Part shown: piece after piece, positions 43,829 through 52,827 of the stretch
How the letters are laid out: each line of letters begins with the position of its first letter
How positions within the stretch are numbered: the first letter of the stretch is position 1
Assembly (NCBI RefSeq): GCF_001006305.1
Contig: NZ_LBHJ01000004.1
Span: 496,001-560,000 of the forward strand
DNA length: 64,000 nucleotides
Reading direction: 5' to 3'
Source: Silvibacterium bohemicum
GTDB taxonomy: Bacteria; Acidobacteriota; Terriglobia; Terriglobales; Acidobacteriaceae
The notes under the pieces: model-generated
Database searches by the model: none
Told to the model about the DNA's origin: nothing
Seen by the model: the letters and a program-made list of their open reading frames with translations, nothing else
Made by a program: the position numbers and the translations under genes

Positions 43829-44548
43829 TTATCGGAACTCTCCAGCCAGCATTTTCTTTCGCTCACTCGGTGCGAAGTGCTCAATGGCATATCGCAACGC
43901 GGTCCGCGGCAGCCGGCGATAGTGCGTCTGCAGAAAGCCTATCAACCGTCCGCGATCCTGCCGTCCCACCTCACGCAGCACCCAGCCAACCGCTTTGTGG
44001 ATGAGATCATGATCATCATCGAGCAGCATTTCAGCGATGCTGAGCGCATCTTCTAGCTCGCCGTTCCGCACCAGCCTCATGGTTGCGATGATCGCGATTC
44101 GCCGCTCCCACAGAGATTGTGACCGGGCGAGTTTGCGCAGAATCCTGCGCGGGCGCGTTCTCAAATGCTCGCCAAGGATGTAGGGAGCGGAGCCATCCAC
44201 GAGATCCCAGTTGTTGATGCCGGCCGTATTCTGCAGATAGAAATCGACGATCTCCGCCCGCTGCTCGTCGCTGCCGCGTTTGTACTGCGACACAAGAATT
44301 TCAAGCGCTGCGGATCGGCATTCGTGAATCTTCGAGCTCAGCAATTTTGCGATGTCAGCCAGCGGAAGTTCGCGAAAACGGAGAGTTATCTTACGCAGCA
44401 TCGGCGTCGAGATACCGAGGAAGATGTCTCCTTCGCCGTATTCACCCTTGCCCGTTTTGAAGTAGGCCGCGCTGGTTAAGGCCCGGCGCGGATCACCCGC
44501 AGTCTTAAGATCTTTCTCGAGATTCGCGCGGGTAACTTTCTCAGGCAT
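43829..44548 (-). CDS. DNA alkylation repair protein, AlkD-like
   Basis: A 239-residue all-helical HEAT-repeat protein of the AlkC/AlkD glycosylase group, which removes N3- or N7-alkylated purines. Family motifs are YFKTGKGEYGEGDIFLGIS, CRSAALEILVSQYKRG, and the central NNWDLVDGSAPYILG carrying the catalytic-type Trp and Asp. DHDLIHKAVGWVLREVGR is the conserved C-terminal helix. The GGAG site before ATG 44548 is good. It follows the EamA transporter by 10 nt and may be cotranscribed with it. Confidence 0.9.
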   Translation of the reverse strand: MPEKVTRANLEKDLKTAGDPRRALTSAAYFKTGKGEYGEGDIFLGISTPMLRKITLRFRELPLADIAKLLSSKIHECRSAALEILVSQYKRGSDEQRAEIVDFYLQNTAGINNWDLVDGSAPYILGEHLRTRPRRILRKLARSQSLWERRIAIIATMRLVRNGELEDALSIAEMLLDDDHDLIHKAVGWVLREVGRQDRGRLIGFLQTHYRRLPRTALRYAIEHFAPSERKKMLAGEFR

Positions 44549-44558
44549 GAGCTTCTCC

Positions 44559-45497
44559 CTACTCCAGAATTACTTCCGCTTCGATGCGGCCCGTTGCCGT
44601 GAGCACCACTGCGGCTGCGATGATGAGTCCGCCGCCGACCCAGGCGCCAGGTCCGAGGCGGTCGCCTAACAGCTCCACGCCGAGAATCGACCCCAGCGCC
44701 GGCTCGATATTGAGAAAGACGCCTGCTCGCGACGCCGGTACGTGGTGAATGCCCCAGTTCCAAAGAAAAGTTGTCGCAGCGGTGCAAAACAAGCCGCTCG
44801 CCACCAGCGCAAACCACACGCGCCCGCTGACGCCGTGCACCGGAGGCCATCCATCGATCGGTACGACGCAAAGCACCAGCATGATCAGTCCGCTGAGGAT
44901 TCCATACGCGGTGACCACCATGGCCGAGTGCCCATGCATCAGGTGACGGTTCAGCAAAATCCATCCCAGCGAAATCACCACCGAGAGCACCACTAACATA
45001 TCCCCCACCAGCGACGGCCCATTTGCTGCCAAACCATGACCGCCGCTCAGAGTAATCAGCACAACACCACAGGTGGATCCGAAAAGAGCCATCCATCCTT
45101 TCCAATCCAGCCGCTCGTGCGTGAAGATGGTTGCTCCGATCGCCAAGATCACCGGAGCAGTGCCCACCATCAATGCCGCGTGACTGACAGTAGTCAGCGA
45201 AAGACCATAGAACTGGATCAGAAACTGAACTGGGATGCCTAGAAACGAAGCCAATAACAGCAGTCCCCATTCCTTGCGGTTCAATCCGGGACGACGCGGT
45301 CGAACCAATAGAGCAGGCAACAAACCCAGCATCGCGAAGAAGAAACGGTAGACGACCATATGGCCCACGCTCATCTGGGTGAGCGCGATCTTGCCGAAAT
45401 AAAAACCAGTGCCCCAAAGCGTGCCCGCCAGCGCGCAGGCTCCGTAACCAAGCGCAGTGGTGGAACGGGAGGATCGAGTTTGTATTTGCGTATTCAT
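44559..45497 (-). CDS. EamA/DMT family transporter
   Basis: About 312 residues with ten predicted membrane helices in two EamA repeats, typical of drug/metabolite exporters. GTLWGTGFYFGKIAL and RFFFAMLGLLPALL belong to repeat one. GILSGLIMLVLCVVPIDG and the family-typical ASRAGVFLNIEPALGSILGVELLGDRLGPGAWVGGGLI belong to repeat two. The frame extends to 45599, but ATG 45497 (MNTQIQTRSS) places the first helix near the N-terminus as expected. The cargo is unknown. Confidence 0.85.
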   Translation of the reverse strand: MNTQIQTRSSRSTTALGYGACALAGTLWGTGFYFGKIALTQMSVGHMVVYRFFFAMLGLLPALLVRPRRPGLNRKEWGLLLLASFLGIPVQFLIQFYGLSLTTVSHAALMVGTAPVILAIGATIFTHERLDWKGWMALFGSTCGVVLITLSGGHGLAANGPSLVGDMLVVLSVVISLGWILLNRHLMHGHSAMVVTAYGILSGLIMLVLCVVPIDGWPPVHGVSGRVWFALVASGLFCTAATTFLWNWGIHHVPASRAGVFLNIEPALGSILGVELLGDRLGPGAWVGGGLIIAAAVVLTATGRIEAEVILE

Positions 45498-45655
45498 GAG
45501 CCGGGATTGAATGAAAGAACTGACTTCAGAATAAAGGCAGTCGTATGCCTGCGCGGCGCGAGCCAAAGAAAGCGCTCGCGCCAAACGAATCTCGACCAAT
45601 GTTCAAGGCTTTGGGCCGAAGGCGCGTGTGCCCGGACGGCCAGTCCCGGCCGGTC

Positions 45656-47734
45656 CTACCAGACTTCGCAGCGGTTGGCTGGCGCCATCGGCTGTCCGGT
45701 CTTGCACCCGAATGCCTTCTGGAATTGCGGCACGTTGACCACCACGCCGTTTACGCGAAACTCTTCCGGCGAGTGAGGATCGGTCTGCACCCGCAGGCGC
45801 AGATCGGCGGGCCGGTTGTTCTGGCACCATCCCTGCCCGTACGAGACGAAGAATTGCTGCTCCGGGGTGAGGTTGCCATACTCGGCGCTGCCCTTTTGCG
45901 TGAGGCTCACTCCAGCCTTCTGTGCGCGATCGAGATACGCCAGGAAGGCGAGCTTCAGGCCCCCCAGGTCAGCCAGGTTTTCACCCAACGTGAGCTGTCC
46001 GTTCACATGGAGATTGTCGACGGCGACAAACCCGTCGAACTCCTTCACCACGCAACTCGACCGTTCACTGAATTGCTTGCTGTCCGCCGGGGTCCACCAG
46101 TCGACAAAGTTCCCGTGCGCATCGAACTGCCGTCCCTCATCGTCGAAGCCATGCGTCAGCTCGTGGCCAATCACGCCGCCCACATCGCCGTAGTTGACGG
46201 CGTCGTTCTGCGTCGGATCAAAGTAAGGCGGCTGCAGAATGCCGGCTGGGAAGTTGATGTCGTTCATCTGCGGGTTGTAGTAAGCATTGACGGTTGGCGG
46301 GCTCATGCCCCACTCCCCGTGGTCCACCGGCTTGCCGATCTTCGCAATGTCGCGCCTGGCTTCGAAGGCTGCCGCGCGCTGGGCGTTGCCAAGTGCGTCG
46401 CCGGCCTTGACCTCGAGTGTCGTATAGTCGCGCCACTTATCCGGGTAGCCGATCTTGTTGGCAACTCCGTGCAGCTTTTCTTTCGCCTTCACTTTGGTCT
46501 GCGGGCTCATCCATACCAGCTGATCGATATCCCGATTCATCGCATCTTCAATGTCCTTGGTCAGCTCCAGCGTACGGGCTTTGTCTTCCGGACTAAAGCG
46601 CTGCGCCACATATGCCTGACCTAGCGCCTCACCCAGCGCACCATCCACCGAGCGCACACACCGTTTCCAGCGGGGCTGTTGTTGTGGCTGGCCGGAGAGG
46701 ATCTTTCCATAGAAAGCAAAACTCTCCTCATCGAGGTCGCGGGGCAGAGCCGTCGCAGGCGTGCGGCGAAGCATGCTCCAGCGCAGATAGGTCTTCAGAT
46801 CGGCGAGGCCGGTTGATCCCAGCAGCTGATTCAACGCGGCAAAATATCCCGGAGTAGCCACATTCAGCGACTGGATCGGCGGCGTATTGGCAGCGCGGAG
46901 AAAACGGTCGAAGGCGAAGTTCGGCACGCCGGCGTCGAACTTTGCCAATTCCAGCTTGTGATAGAGCCGGGCCGGATCGCGCCGTTCGACATTGTTAAGC
47001 GAGGCCGCGGCCAGTGCCGTTTCGAGGCGAAGCACAGTGGCCGCATCCTTCTCGGCTTGCGCATGCGATTCGCCGATCAGCTCGAACGTACGCTCCACAT
47101 GTTTTTGGTACTGCTCGCGCAGCTGGACCGATTGTGCATCCGTGCGCGAGTAATAGCCTTTCTCCGGCAGCCCTAGCTCAGCCTGGTCTAACACCCCAAT
47201 CTGCTGGCTGGCATCTTTAAAATCCTGGTCGCTTGAAAAGCTGAAGAAAGATCCGACACCTTCCAGTTGCAGTGCGGCGGCTAGCTCCGGCAGTCCGTCT
47301 TTCGACGAAAGAGCATCCACTCGGCCGAGCAAAGGCTTCAACGGCACGAGCCCTGCCTTGTCAATCGCGTCGGCATCCATGCAGGTCGCGTAGTAGTCTC
47401 CGATCTTCTGCTCCTCCGCCGAACGGCCGGTGTTACCCGCCGCCGCTTTCTCGAGAATCGATTTCAACACCAGGAAGTTCTGATCCAAAAGCTCCGTGTC
47501 CCGCCCGTACGAGGAGCGATCCTCTGGGATAGGATTCTTTTTCAGCCAGTTGCCGCAAGAATATTGGTAGAAGTTAACGCAGGGATCGACACTGCTATCG
47601 ATCAGCGCCGGATCGAGTGCCTTCGCTGGAGTCGCCGGCGTATCCTTGGTATTCGTCTGGGCATAACAGACGGCCAATGCAGGAAAGATCATCATAAAGA
47701 ACACGAAGTGAAATCGAGAGAGCAGACGAATCAT
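45656..47734 (-). CDS. M13 family zinc metallopeptidase (neprilysin-like)
   Basis: A 692-residue secreted endopeptidase. The signal peptide (FMMIFPALAVCYAQ) is followed by the mature start SVDPCVNFYQYSCGNWLKKN, typical of M13. The zinc motif is VIGHELTHGFDDEG (His521-His525 region), the third ligand Glu lies in GENLADLGGL near residue 583, and the substrate-binding VNAYYNP motif precedes them. The chain ends in CEVW, the invariant M13 C-terminus. It cleaves peptides in the periplasm or outside. ATG 47734 has GAGG at 6 nt. Confidence 0.95.
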   Translation of the reverse strand: MIRLLSRFHFVFFMMIFPALAVCYAQTNTKDTPATPAKALDPALIDSSVDPCVNFYQYSCGNWLKKNPIPEDRSSYGRDTELLDQNFLVLKSILEKAAAGNTGRSAEEQKIGDYYATCMDADAIDKAGLVPLKPLLGRVDALSSKDGLPELAAALQLEGVGSFFSFSSDQDFKDASQQIGVLDQAELGLPEKGYYSRTDAQSVQLREQYQKHVERTFELIGESHAQAEKDAATVLRLETALAAASLNNVERRDPARLYHKLELAKFDAGVPNFAFDRFLRAANTPPIQSLNVATPGYFAALNQLLGSTGLADLKTYLRWSMLRRTPATALPRDLDEESFAFYGKILSGQPQQQPRWKRCVRSVDGALGEALGQAYVAQRFSPEDKARTLELTKDIEDAMNRDIDQLVWMSPQTKVKAKEKLHGVANKIGYPDKWRDYTTLEVKAGDALGNAQRAAAFEARRDIAKIGKPVDHGEWGMSPPTVNAYYNPQMNDINFPAGILQPPYFDPTQNDAVNYGDVGGVIGHELTHGFDDEGRQFDAHGNFVDWWTPADSKQFSERSSCVVKEFDGFVAVDNLHVNGQLTLGENLADLGGLKLAFLAYLDRAQKAGVSLTQKGSAEYGNLTPEQQFFVSYGQGWCQNNRPADLRLRVQTDPHSPEEFRVNGVVVNVPQFQKAFGCKTGQPMAPANRCEVW

Positions 47735-47873
47735 TTCAAACCTCTAGAGTGCGATAGACAAGCTGGAAGCTAGCAACGTGAACAGCGCAAGTCAAGCATC
47801 GTCTGCAATTTCCGCCCGCTCGCGAAAACCCCTGTCACCCTCGCTTCGGAAGGATTTGCACGGAGGTCGCCGG

Positions 47874-49175
47874 ATGAGGAAAATGCTCATGATGGCTTTC
47901 GGCTTCATGTCCGCACGTTTTCCCGCAACGATCGTCGCATGCTCGATGCTCGCTTACGCTTCTCTCACGTCCGCGGCCGCAGGCAACTCCAAATCCAAGC
48001 ATCAGGCAGAGTCGGGACCACCTCCCGTCGCCCGCATTGAAGTCGGGCCTCTCGGGTATACCGCGCCCAGCAGGTTCTATCTGGTGGGGCGCTTTGCTTC
48101 GGCGTCCCTTGATTTCATCGACAGGGAGCACCTCCTCTTCACCTTCCGGGAAAGCGGCCTGATGCAGCGCGTTCCCGAAGCTTCCAGAGACGACGACGAT
48201 CAGGCCATCTGCGCACTCGTGCTGGATATTGCCAGCGGCAAAGTTGTCCAGAAGGCAAAGTGGCGTATGCACGATCGTCAGAGGTATCTCTGGGCCATCG
48301 GCAGGGGCGAGTTCCTGGTGCGCCAGCGAAATTCTCTCTATCTCACCGACAGGCGGCTGGAGCTCCATCCGTATATGCAGTTCGATACTCGGCTTCAGAG
48401 TATCGCCGTCGCCCCAGACCACCAACTGATCACCCTGGAGTCCGAGAAGCACGATCCCTCCGTCGAGGATTCCGATACCGACCAGAACTCACAAGTCCCG
48501 CTCTCGTCGAAAGACGTCAAGCGGCCCTCGACCCAGATCCTCATCGTGCGCATTCCCGACCAGGCTCCGATCGCGAGGAGCGAAACACGCCACGTCGTCG
48601 AACTGCCGCTGGTTCAGAATGGCTTTCTGGAGCTGCTCGAAGGCGATCATCCCGATAAGTGGGTAGTCCGGAACCGACCGTTCACCGGCAGCGGGAACAA
48701 TGTCGTCGAAGTTACTTCCGCCTGCAATCCGGAGATCACTACGCTCAGCAACACGGTGGGGCTGGCCATCGGCTGCACAGGCGGATCAAGCGACCACATG
48801 GTGACGGCCTTCTCTACTACGGGAACCGTTTTGTGGCGGGACCGCTGGCAGCCGCGCTACATCTGGCCAACCTTCGAATTCGCTGAAAACGGCACCCGCT
48901 TCGCCTATGGCTCACTTGAGCTAAATCACACCATCGGCACCATGGATCCCTTCGGGGAGGATGATGTCGTGGCGCAGATGGTCGGCGTCTTCGATACGGA
49001 GACAGGAAAACTAGAGATGGTGAAGACAGCCTCCCCGATCTTGAGCGCCGGCCACAATTATGCTCTCTCCGAAGACGGCGAGCGGTTCGCCATCCTTCGC
49101 GAAGGGGCAATCGAAGTTTACGACCTGCCCCCCGCGCCGACCGGCCCGGTCATAGCGAAATCCTCGCCGAAGTAA
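47874..49175 (+). CDS. Secreted protein of unknown function, possible beta-propeller
   Basis: About 433 residues. ATG 47874 is chosen because a GGAGG lies 7 nt upstream and it places the signal peptide (ATIVACSMLAYASLTSAAAG) at the N-terminus. The mature part is rich in short strands with recurring patterns of 'D...G.l......r..' type (FIDREHLLFTFRESGL, LVLDIASGKVVQKAKW, LQSIAVAPDHQLITLES, LAIGCTGGSSDHMVTAFS). This suggests a WD40-like propeller without catalytic residues. No family is recognised. It is divergent from the M13 peptidase gene by 139 nt. Confidence 0.65.
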   Translation: MRKMLMMAFGFMSARFPATIVACSMLAYASLTSAAAGNSKSKHQAESGPPPVARIEVGPLGYTAPSRFYLVGRFASASLDFIDREHLLFTFRESGLMQRVPEASRDDDDQAICALVLDIASGKVVQKAKWRMHDRQRYLWAIGRGEFLVRQRNSLYLTDRRLELHPYMQFDTRLQSIAVAPDHQLITLESEKHDPSVEDSDTDQNSQVPLSSKDVKRPSTQILIVRIPDQAPIARSETRHVVELPLVQNGFLELLEGDHPDKWVVRNRPFTGSGNNVVEVTSACNPEITTLSNTVGLAIGCTGGSSDHMVTAFSTTGTVLWRDRWQPRYIWPTFEFAENGTRFAYGSLELNHTIGTMDPFGEDDVVAQMVGVFDTETGKLEMVKTASPILSAGHNYALSEDGERFAILREGAIEVYDLPPAPTGPVIAKSSPK

Positions 49176-49242
49176 GCGGTTTGCCCCATGGGTACTCGAC
49201 GCGCAAGGATTGTCGACGGCCCACCCCGTTGCACACGAGGTA

Positions 49243-50322
49243 CTACGCCGGAAGCTTTTCTACTTCCGGATACTGGTGCTGCTCACGCCCGACCTTGCCG
49301 TCGTACATGGTCGTGGTTTTGAAGCGCTCCAGCCGGCCGTCGGCAGAGAGAGCCCGGCACCTGTCCTCCAGCGCTTTGCGTTCCCCCGCGGACATCGGAG
49401 TGAAGCTCGAAGCGATGGCCAGATTCTGATCGAGGATCAACTCTGAATCCATGCCGCTGATCGTGGTGGCCACGGGCAGGCTCATCGCATAGCGAAGTCC
49501 CTCTTCTGGAGTTACGCCCCCGTGCGTCACCAGCTCGCCGGAACCTCCGAGGCTCTTCATGCCCAGCACGGCCATGCCGCGGCGATTGGCGTCCGGCAGC
49601 ACATGCTGCTGAAAACTGCGAAAGCGCGCGTCAAAACAGTTGAGCGGCATTTGGATGGTGTCGAACGGAAAATCGTGGGAGAGCATCTTGAGGTGAATCG
49701 CCGGATCCTTGTGCCCGGTAAAACCGACCCAGCGAACTTTCCCATCCTTCTTCGCCTGCTCCAATGCCTCAATGGCTCCATCCGGACGAAAGATCAGATC
49801 GGGATCGTTGTAATAAACGACCTCGTGAATCTGCCACACGTCCAGGTGATCAGTCTTCAATCGACGGAGCGACTGCTCCAGCTGTTCCATGGCAACTTTC
49901 TTATCGCGGCCATGCGTGCAGACCTTGGTCATCAGGATGACCTTGTCGCGCTTGCCCTGAAGCGCGATGCCCAATCGCTCTTCCGCTTCGCCCTCGTGGT
50001 ATTCCCATGCGTTGTCGAAGAAATTCACGCCAGCATCGACGGCCTTCCCGACCATGGCATTCACCGTCTGCTGGTCTTTGGCCGAGCCGAGATGAAATCC
50101 TCCAACTCCGAGGATAGACACCTGCTGTCCAGTCTTCCCAAAGGGGCGGCGCGGCACCTGTCCGCTCGAAGTTTGATTCGCCATGGTGGTCTCCTGCGGA
50201 TTTTCCGATGTAGCGGCGGCGTTGGCATCGCGGGCTGCCAGGGATCCAGCTCCGGCCAATGCGGCTGATTTTAAAAATGTGCGGCGGGAGAGGGCGTCGT
50301 TTGATTTCTCGGGGTTCGTCAT
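49243..50322 (-). CDS. Tat-exported aldo/keto reductase
   Basis: A 359-residue TIM-barrel reductase with a twin-arginine signal (SRRTFLKSAALAGAG, residues 12-26). It would be exported folded, presumably with its NADP(H), which is unusual for a nicotinamide enzyme. Catalytic tetrad: Asp and Tyr in FFDNAWEYHEGEAE, Lys in LMTKVCTHGRDKK, His in DVWQIHEVVYY. It is close in sequence to the next gene upstream (50332-51351), which lacks a signal. The two are separated by 9 nt and cotranscribed. Substrate unknown. Confidence 0.88.
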   Translation of the reverse strand: MTNPEKSNDALSRRTFLKSAALAGAGSLAARDANAAATSENPQETTMANQTSSGQVPRRPFGKTGQQVSILGVGGFHLGSAKDQQTVNAMVGKAVDAGVNFFDNAWEYHEGEAEERLGIALQGKRDKVILMTKVCTHGRDKKVAMEQLEQSLRRLKTDHLDVWQIHEVVYYNDPDLIFRPDGAIEALEQAKKDGKVRWVGFTGHKDPAIHLKMLSHDFPFDTIQMPLNCFDARFRSFQQHVLPDANRRGMAVLGMKSLGGSGELVTHGGVTPEEGLRYAMSLPVATTISGMDSELILDQNLAIASSFTPMSAGERKALEDRCRALSADGRLERFKTTTMYDGKVGREQHQYPEVEKLPA

Positions 50323-50331
50323 AGCTAGTCT

Positions 50332-51351
50332 TCAGCCCGCCTGCACTGCGGGATAAGGCTTTCCGGTATTGTCGGTTTCTTTCAGCATCTGCTTGACTTC
50401 GATGGATTGGTCGTCAAGGGGGAAGCCGTGCGCCAGCCGCGCTTCGGGATTATCGTATTTCAGCGACATCTTATAGAGCTCGAAGCGTCCGTCTCCCGCA
50501 ACGGTGCGGCAGCGATCGCGCAAGGCCTGCATCTGCTGTTCATTGAGCGGTTGAAATCCCTGGGCGATGGCCAGATTCTGCTCGACGATCTCCATCTTTT
50601 CCATGCCGGTGATGGTCGTCGTCACGGGAAGGCTCATGGCATAGCTCAATGCCTCTTGCGCGCTCAACATTCCCTTTTTCACCGATTCACCGTGGCCCAC
50701 GATGGGCTTCATCCCTAGAGCTGCGATGCCACGCTTGTTGAGTTCCGGAAGCACCTGCTGCTCAAAGCTGAGGAAGTTGGCGTCGAAGGGATTGAGCGGC
50801 ATCTGCACCGCATCCCATTCGAATCCGCAGTTCAGCATTTTGAGGTGAATCTCCGGACGCTTATGGCCGGTGAATCCGACAAAGCGAACCTTGCCTTGCT
50901 CCTTCGCCTTGCGCAGCGCCTCGGCTGCGCCATTGGGACGAATAAAGAGATCGGGATCGTTCTCGAATGCCACGCCGTGTACCTGCCACAGATCGAGATG
51001 ATCGGTTTGCAGGCGGTTCAGCGACTCTTCCAGCATCTGAGTGGCAATCATGGCCTCGCGCCCGTGGGTGCAGACCTTGGTCATCAGAAAGACCCTGTCT
51101 CGCTTCCCCTTGAGAGCCATCCCCATCCAGTTTTCTGATTTGCCCCGGTTGTACTCCCAGCAGTTATCGAAAAATGTGACGCCGCCCTCGATTGCACGAT
51201 GCGCAATGCGAATAGCGGTGTTGAGATCCTCGGCCTGGCCCAGATGGTGGCCGCCGAGACCCAGAGCGGAGATTTTCACGTCGGTGTGCCGGCCAAACGG
51301 CCGCAGGGGGATGGAAGAACTCAAGGCGCACAGCTCCTTTGCATCGAGCAT
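50332..51351 (-). CDS. Aldo/keto reductase (cytosolic paralogue)
   Basis: A 339-residue paralogue of the following Tat-exported enzyme. The tetrad is FFDNCWEYNRGKSE, LMTKVCTHGREAM and DLWQVHGVAFEN. No signal peptide. Start assignment is uncertain. ATG 51351 is given here, but TTG at 51324 has a perfect AAGGAG 9 nt upstream and would begin MSSSIPLRPFGRHTD, which fits the family better. Its C-terminal tail (QSIEVKQMLKETDNTGKPYPAVQ) is longer than that of its partner. Confidence 0.87.
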   Translation of the reverse strand: MLDAKELCALSSSIPLRPFGRHTDVKISALGLGGHHLGQAEDLNTAIRIAHRAIEGGVTFFDNCWEYNRGKSENWMGMALKGKRDRVFLMTKVCTHGREAMIATQMLEESLNRLQTDHLDLWQVHGVAFENDPDLFIRPNGAAEALRKAKEQGKVRFVGFTGHKRPEIHLKMLNCGFEWDAVQMPLNPFDANFLSFEQQVLPELNKRGIAALGMKPIVGHGESVKKGMLSAQEALSYAMSLPVTTTITGMEKMEIVEQNLAIAQGFQPLNEQQMQALRDRCRTVAGDGRFELYKMSLKYDNPEARLAHGFPLDDQSIEVKQMLKETDNTGKPYPAVQAG

Positions 51352-51456
51352 GATCCCATCGAACAGATCGCCCAATAGGCAATAAGTTCTTCGATGCGAT
51401 AAATCGCGACGGAGGTTACAAGTGCTACTTCAGTGGATGAATGTAACGGAGGAGAG

Positions 51457-51494
51457 TGGATCTATAGAGACGGCGCTGCCTGGATCTATAGAGA
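51457..51494. repeat. Two direct repeats with TCTATAGA palindromes
   Basis: TGGATCTATAGAGA occurs at 51457-51470 and again at 51481-51494, a 24-nt period. Each contains the perfect 8-bp palindrome TCTATAGA. The spacing places both on nearly the same DNA face, as for two operator half-sites. Confidence 0.6.
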
Positions 51495-51614
51495 TTGCCG
51501 CGAGTGATTATGGGTAGAAGAACGATGCGCTTGAGAATAGGAAATGGTTCGAACTCAGCGGGCCCGCACAGAGCCGTAAACGAGAATGGTCCAGAAGTGA
51601 TATCAAACGTCCCG

Positions 51615-51643
51615 TTGACCCCCTCTTTGCGGCCACCTACAAT
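51615..51643 (+). promoter_or_regulatory. Sigma-70 type promoter of hrcA operon
   Basis: TTGACC (51615-51620) and TACAAT (51638-51643) are exactly 17 nt apart, each matching the consensus at 5 of 6 positions. The predicted start near 51650 gives a leader of about 60 nt before the hrcA ATG. Confidence 0.75.
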
Positions 51644-51709
51644 AAATAAGGAGAAGTTTATCCATTCGGCGCCGGACGCTTAAGCTGAAGTGGAGAGGCT
51701 GAGGGGCCT

Positions 51710-52774
51710 ATGTCTTCCGATCTGCGAATCAGCCCGCGCGAGCGGCTGGTGCTGGTTACGATCATCGAAAACTATATCGACACCGGGGAGCCTGTGGGCT
51801 CGCAGGCTATCGCACGCCAGCTTGGCAACAAGGACGGCATGAGCGCGGCGACCATCCGCAACGTGATGGCCTCGCTCGATGAATCGGGCCTGCTCGATCA
51901 ACCCCACACCTCGGCGGGACGCGTTCCCACTCCCCAGGCCTTCCGTTTCTATGTCGAGCAGCTCGCCGCCCAGACCCGTTTGAATGGAATGCCGCAGGAG
52001 CGCATAGAGCAGATTCACGACAGCTTCGCGGGCGTGAGCTCGGGACAGCAGTTTCTGGAACGGACCTCGCACGTGCTCGCGCTCCTCTCGAGCGGCGTCG
52101 GTGTCGCGATCACTTCGACCCCGGAAACTCAGACTCTTGAGCACATTCATTTCGCCCGTCTGGGCGCGGGCCGCGTTCTTGCCGTGGTAGTCACCATGGA
52201 GGGAGCCGTGCAGGACCGGGTGATAGTGCTCGACCGCGACCTGTCGCTGCCCGACCTGGAGACCGCCTCCCGCTTTCTGAATGAGAATTTTCATGGCTGG
52301 TCGATCGAACGGATTCAGGGAGAGCTCGCCCGCCGCATCGAGGCCGAGCGCAGCGAATATAACCGCCTGATGCAATCGCTCGAAGAGCTCTATCGCAAGG
52401 GAGCGCTGGAAAGCCAGGCCGCATCGGCGACCACCATCTTCGTCGAAGGAGTGGCGAATCTACTCTCGACCGAGATCGATCGCGGGCGCCTGCGCACCAT
52501 GCTTCACGCGCTGGAAGCGAAAGAGAGGCTGATCGAGCTTCTGAATGCTTACGTGGACGCACGGCAGCAGAATGTTCGCGTCGTGGTTGGACTCGAAGAA
52601 GCCATCCCCGGTCTGCATAACCTGGTCCTGATCGGAGCACCTACGCGCATCGGCGCTGAAAGCCTGGGCACAGTGGCAGTTATCGGCACCACCCGAATTC
52701 AGTATGAACAAACCATCAACGCCGTGTCCTACATCGCACAGCTTTCGGACCGGATTTTCCAGACTCCGCAGTAG
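51710..52774 (+). CDS. hrcA: Heat-inducible transcription repressor HrcA
   Basis: HrcA, 354 residues, is the repressor of class I heat-shock genes. The winged-helix N-terminus is DLRISPRERLVLVTIIENYI with the signature TGEPVGSQAIARQ and MSAATIRNVMASLDESGLL, followed by QPHTSAGRVPT, a near-invariant family block. The rest is the GAF-like and dimerisation region ending YIAQLSDRIFQ. The GAGGGG site precedes ATG 51710. It is the first gene of hrcA-grpE-dnaJ; dnaK is not in the window. HrcA normally binds CIRCE, which I do not see upstream. Confidence 0.95.
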   Translation: MSSDLRISPRERLVLVTIIENYIDTGEPVGSQAIARQLGNKDGMSAATIRNVMASLDESGLLDQPHTSAGRVPTPQAFRFYVEQLAAQTRLNGMPQERIEQIHDSFAGVSSGQQFLERTSHVLALLSSGVGVAITSTPETQTLEHIHFARLGAGRVLAVVVTMEGAVQDRVIVLDRDLSLPDLETASRFLNENFHGWSIERIQGELARRIEAERSEYNRLMQSLEELYRKGALESQAASATTIFVEGVANLLSTEIDRGRLRTMLHALEAKERLIELLNAYVDARQQNVRVVVGLEEAIPGLHNLVLIGAPTRIGAESLGTVAVIGTTRIQYEQTINAVSYIAQLSDRIFQTPQ

Positions 52775-52827
52775 CCAACCGCGAAGTAAGATGCGTATGC
52801 CACCCCTGTCGCATCTAAAGTAGGCCG

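Larger units (their letters stand above)
51352..51709. other. Divergent regulatory region, aldo/keto reductase / hrcA
   Basis: This 358-nt gap holds the hrcA promoter (51615-51643), a pair of 14-bp direct repeats (51457-51494), and no recognisable gene. I looked for the CIRCE dyad expected before hrcA-type operons and did not find it. Confidence 0.6.
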
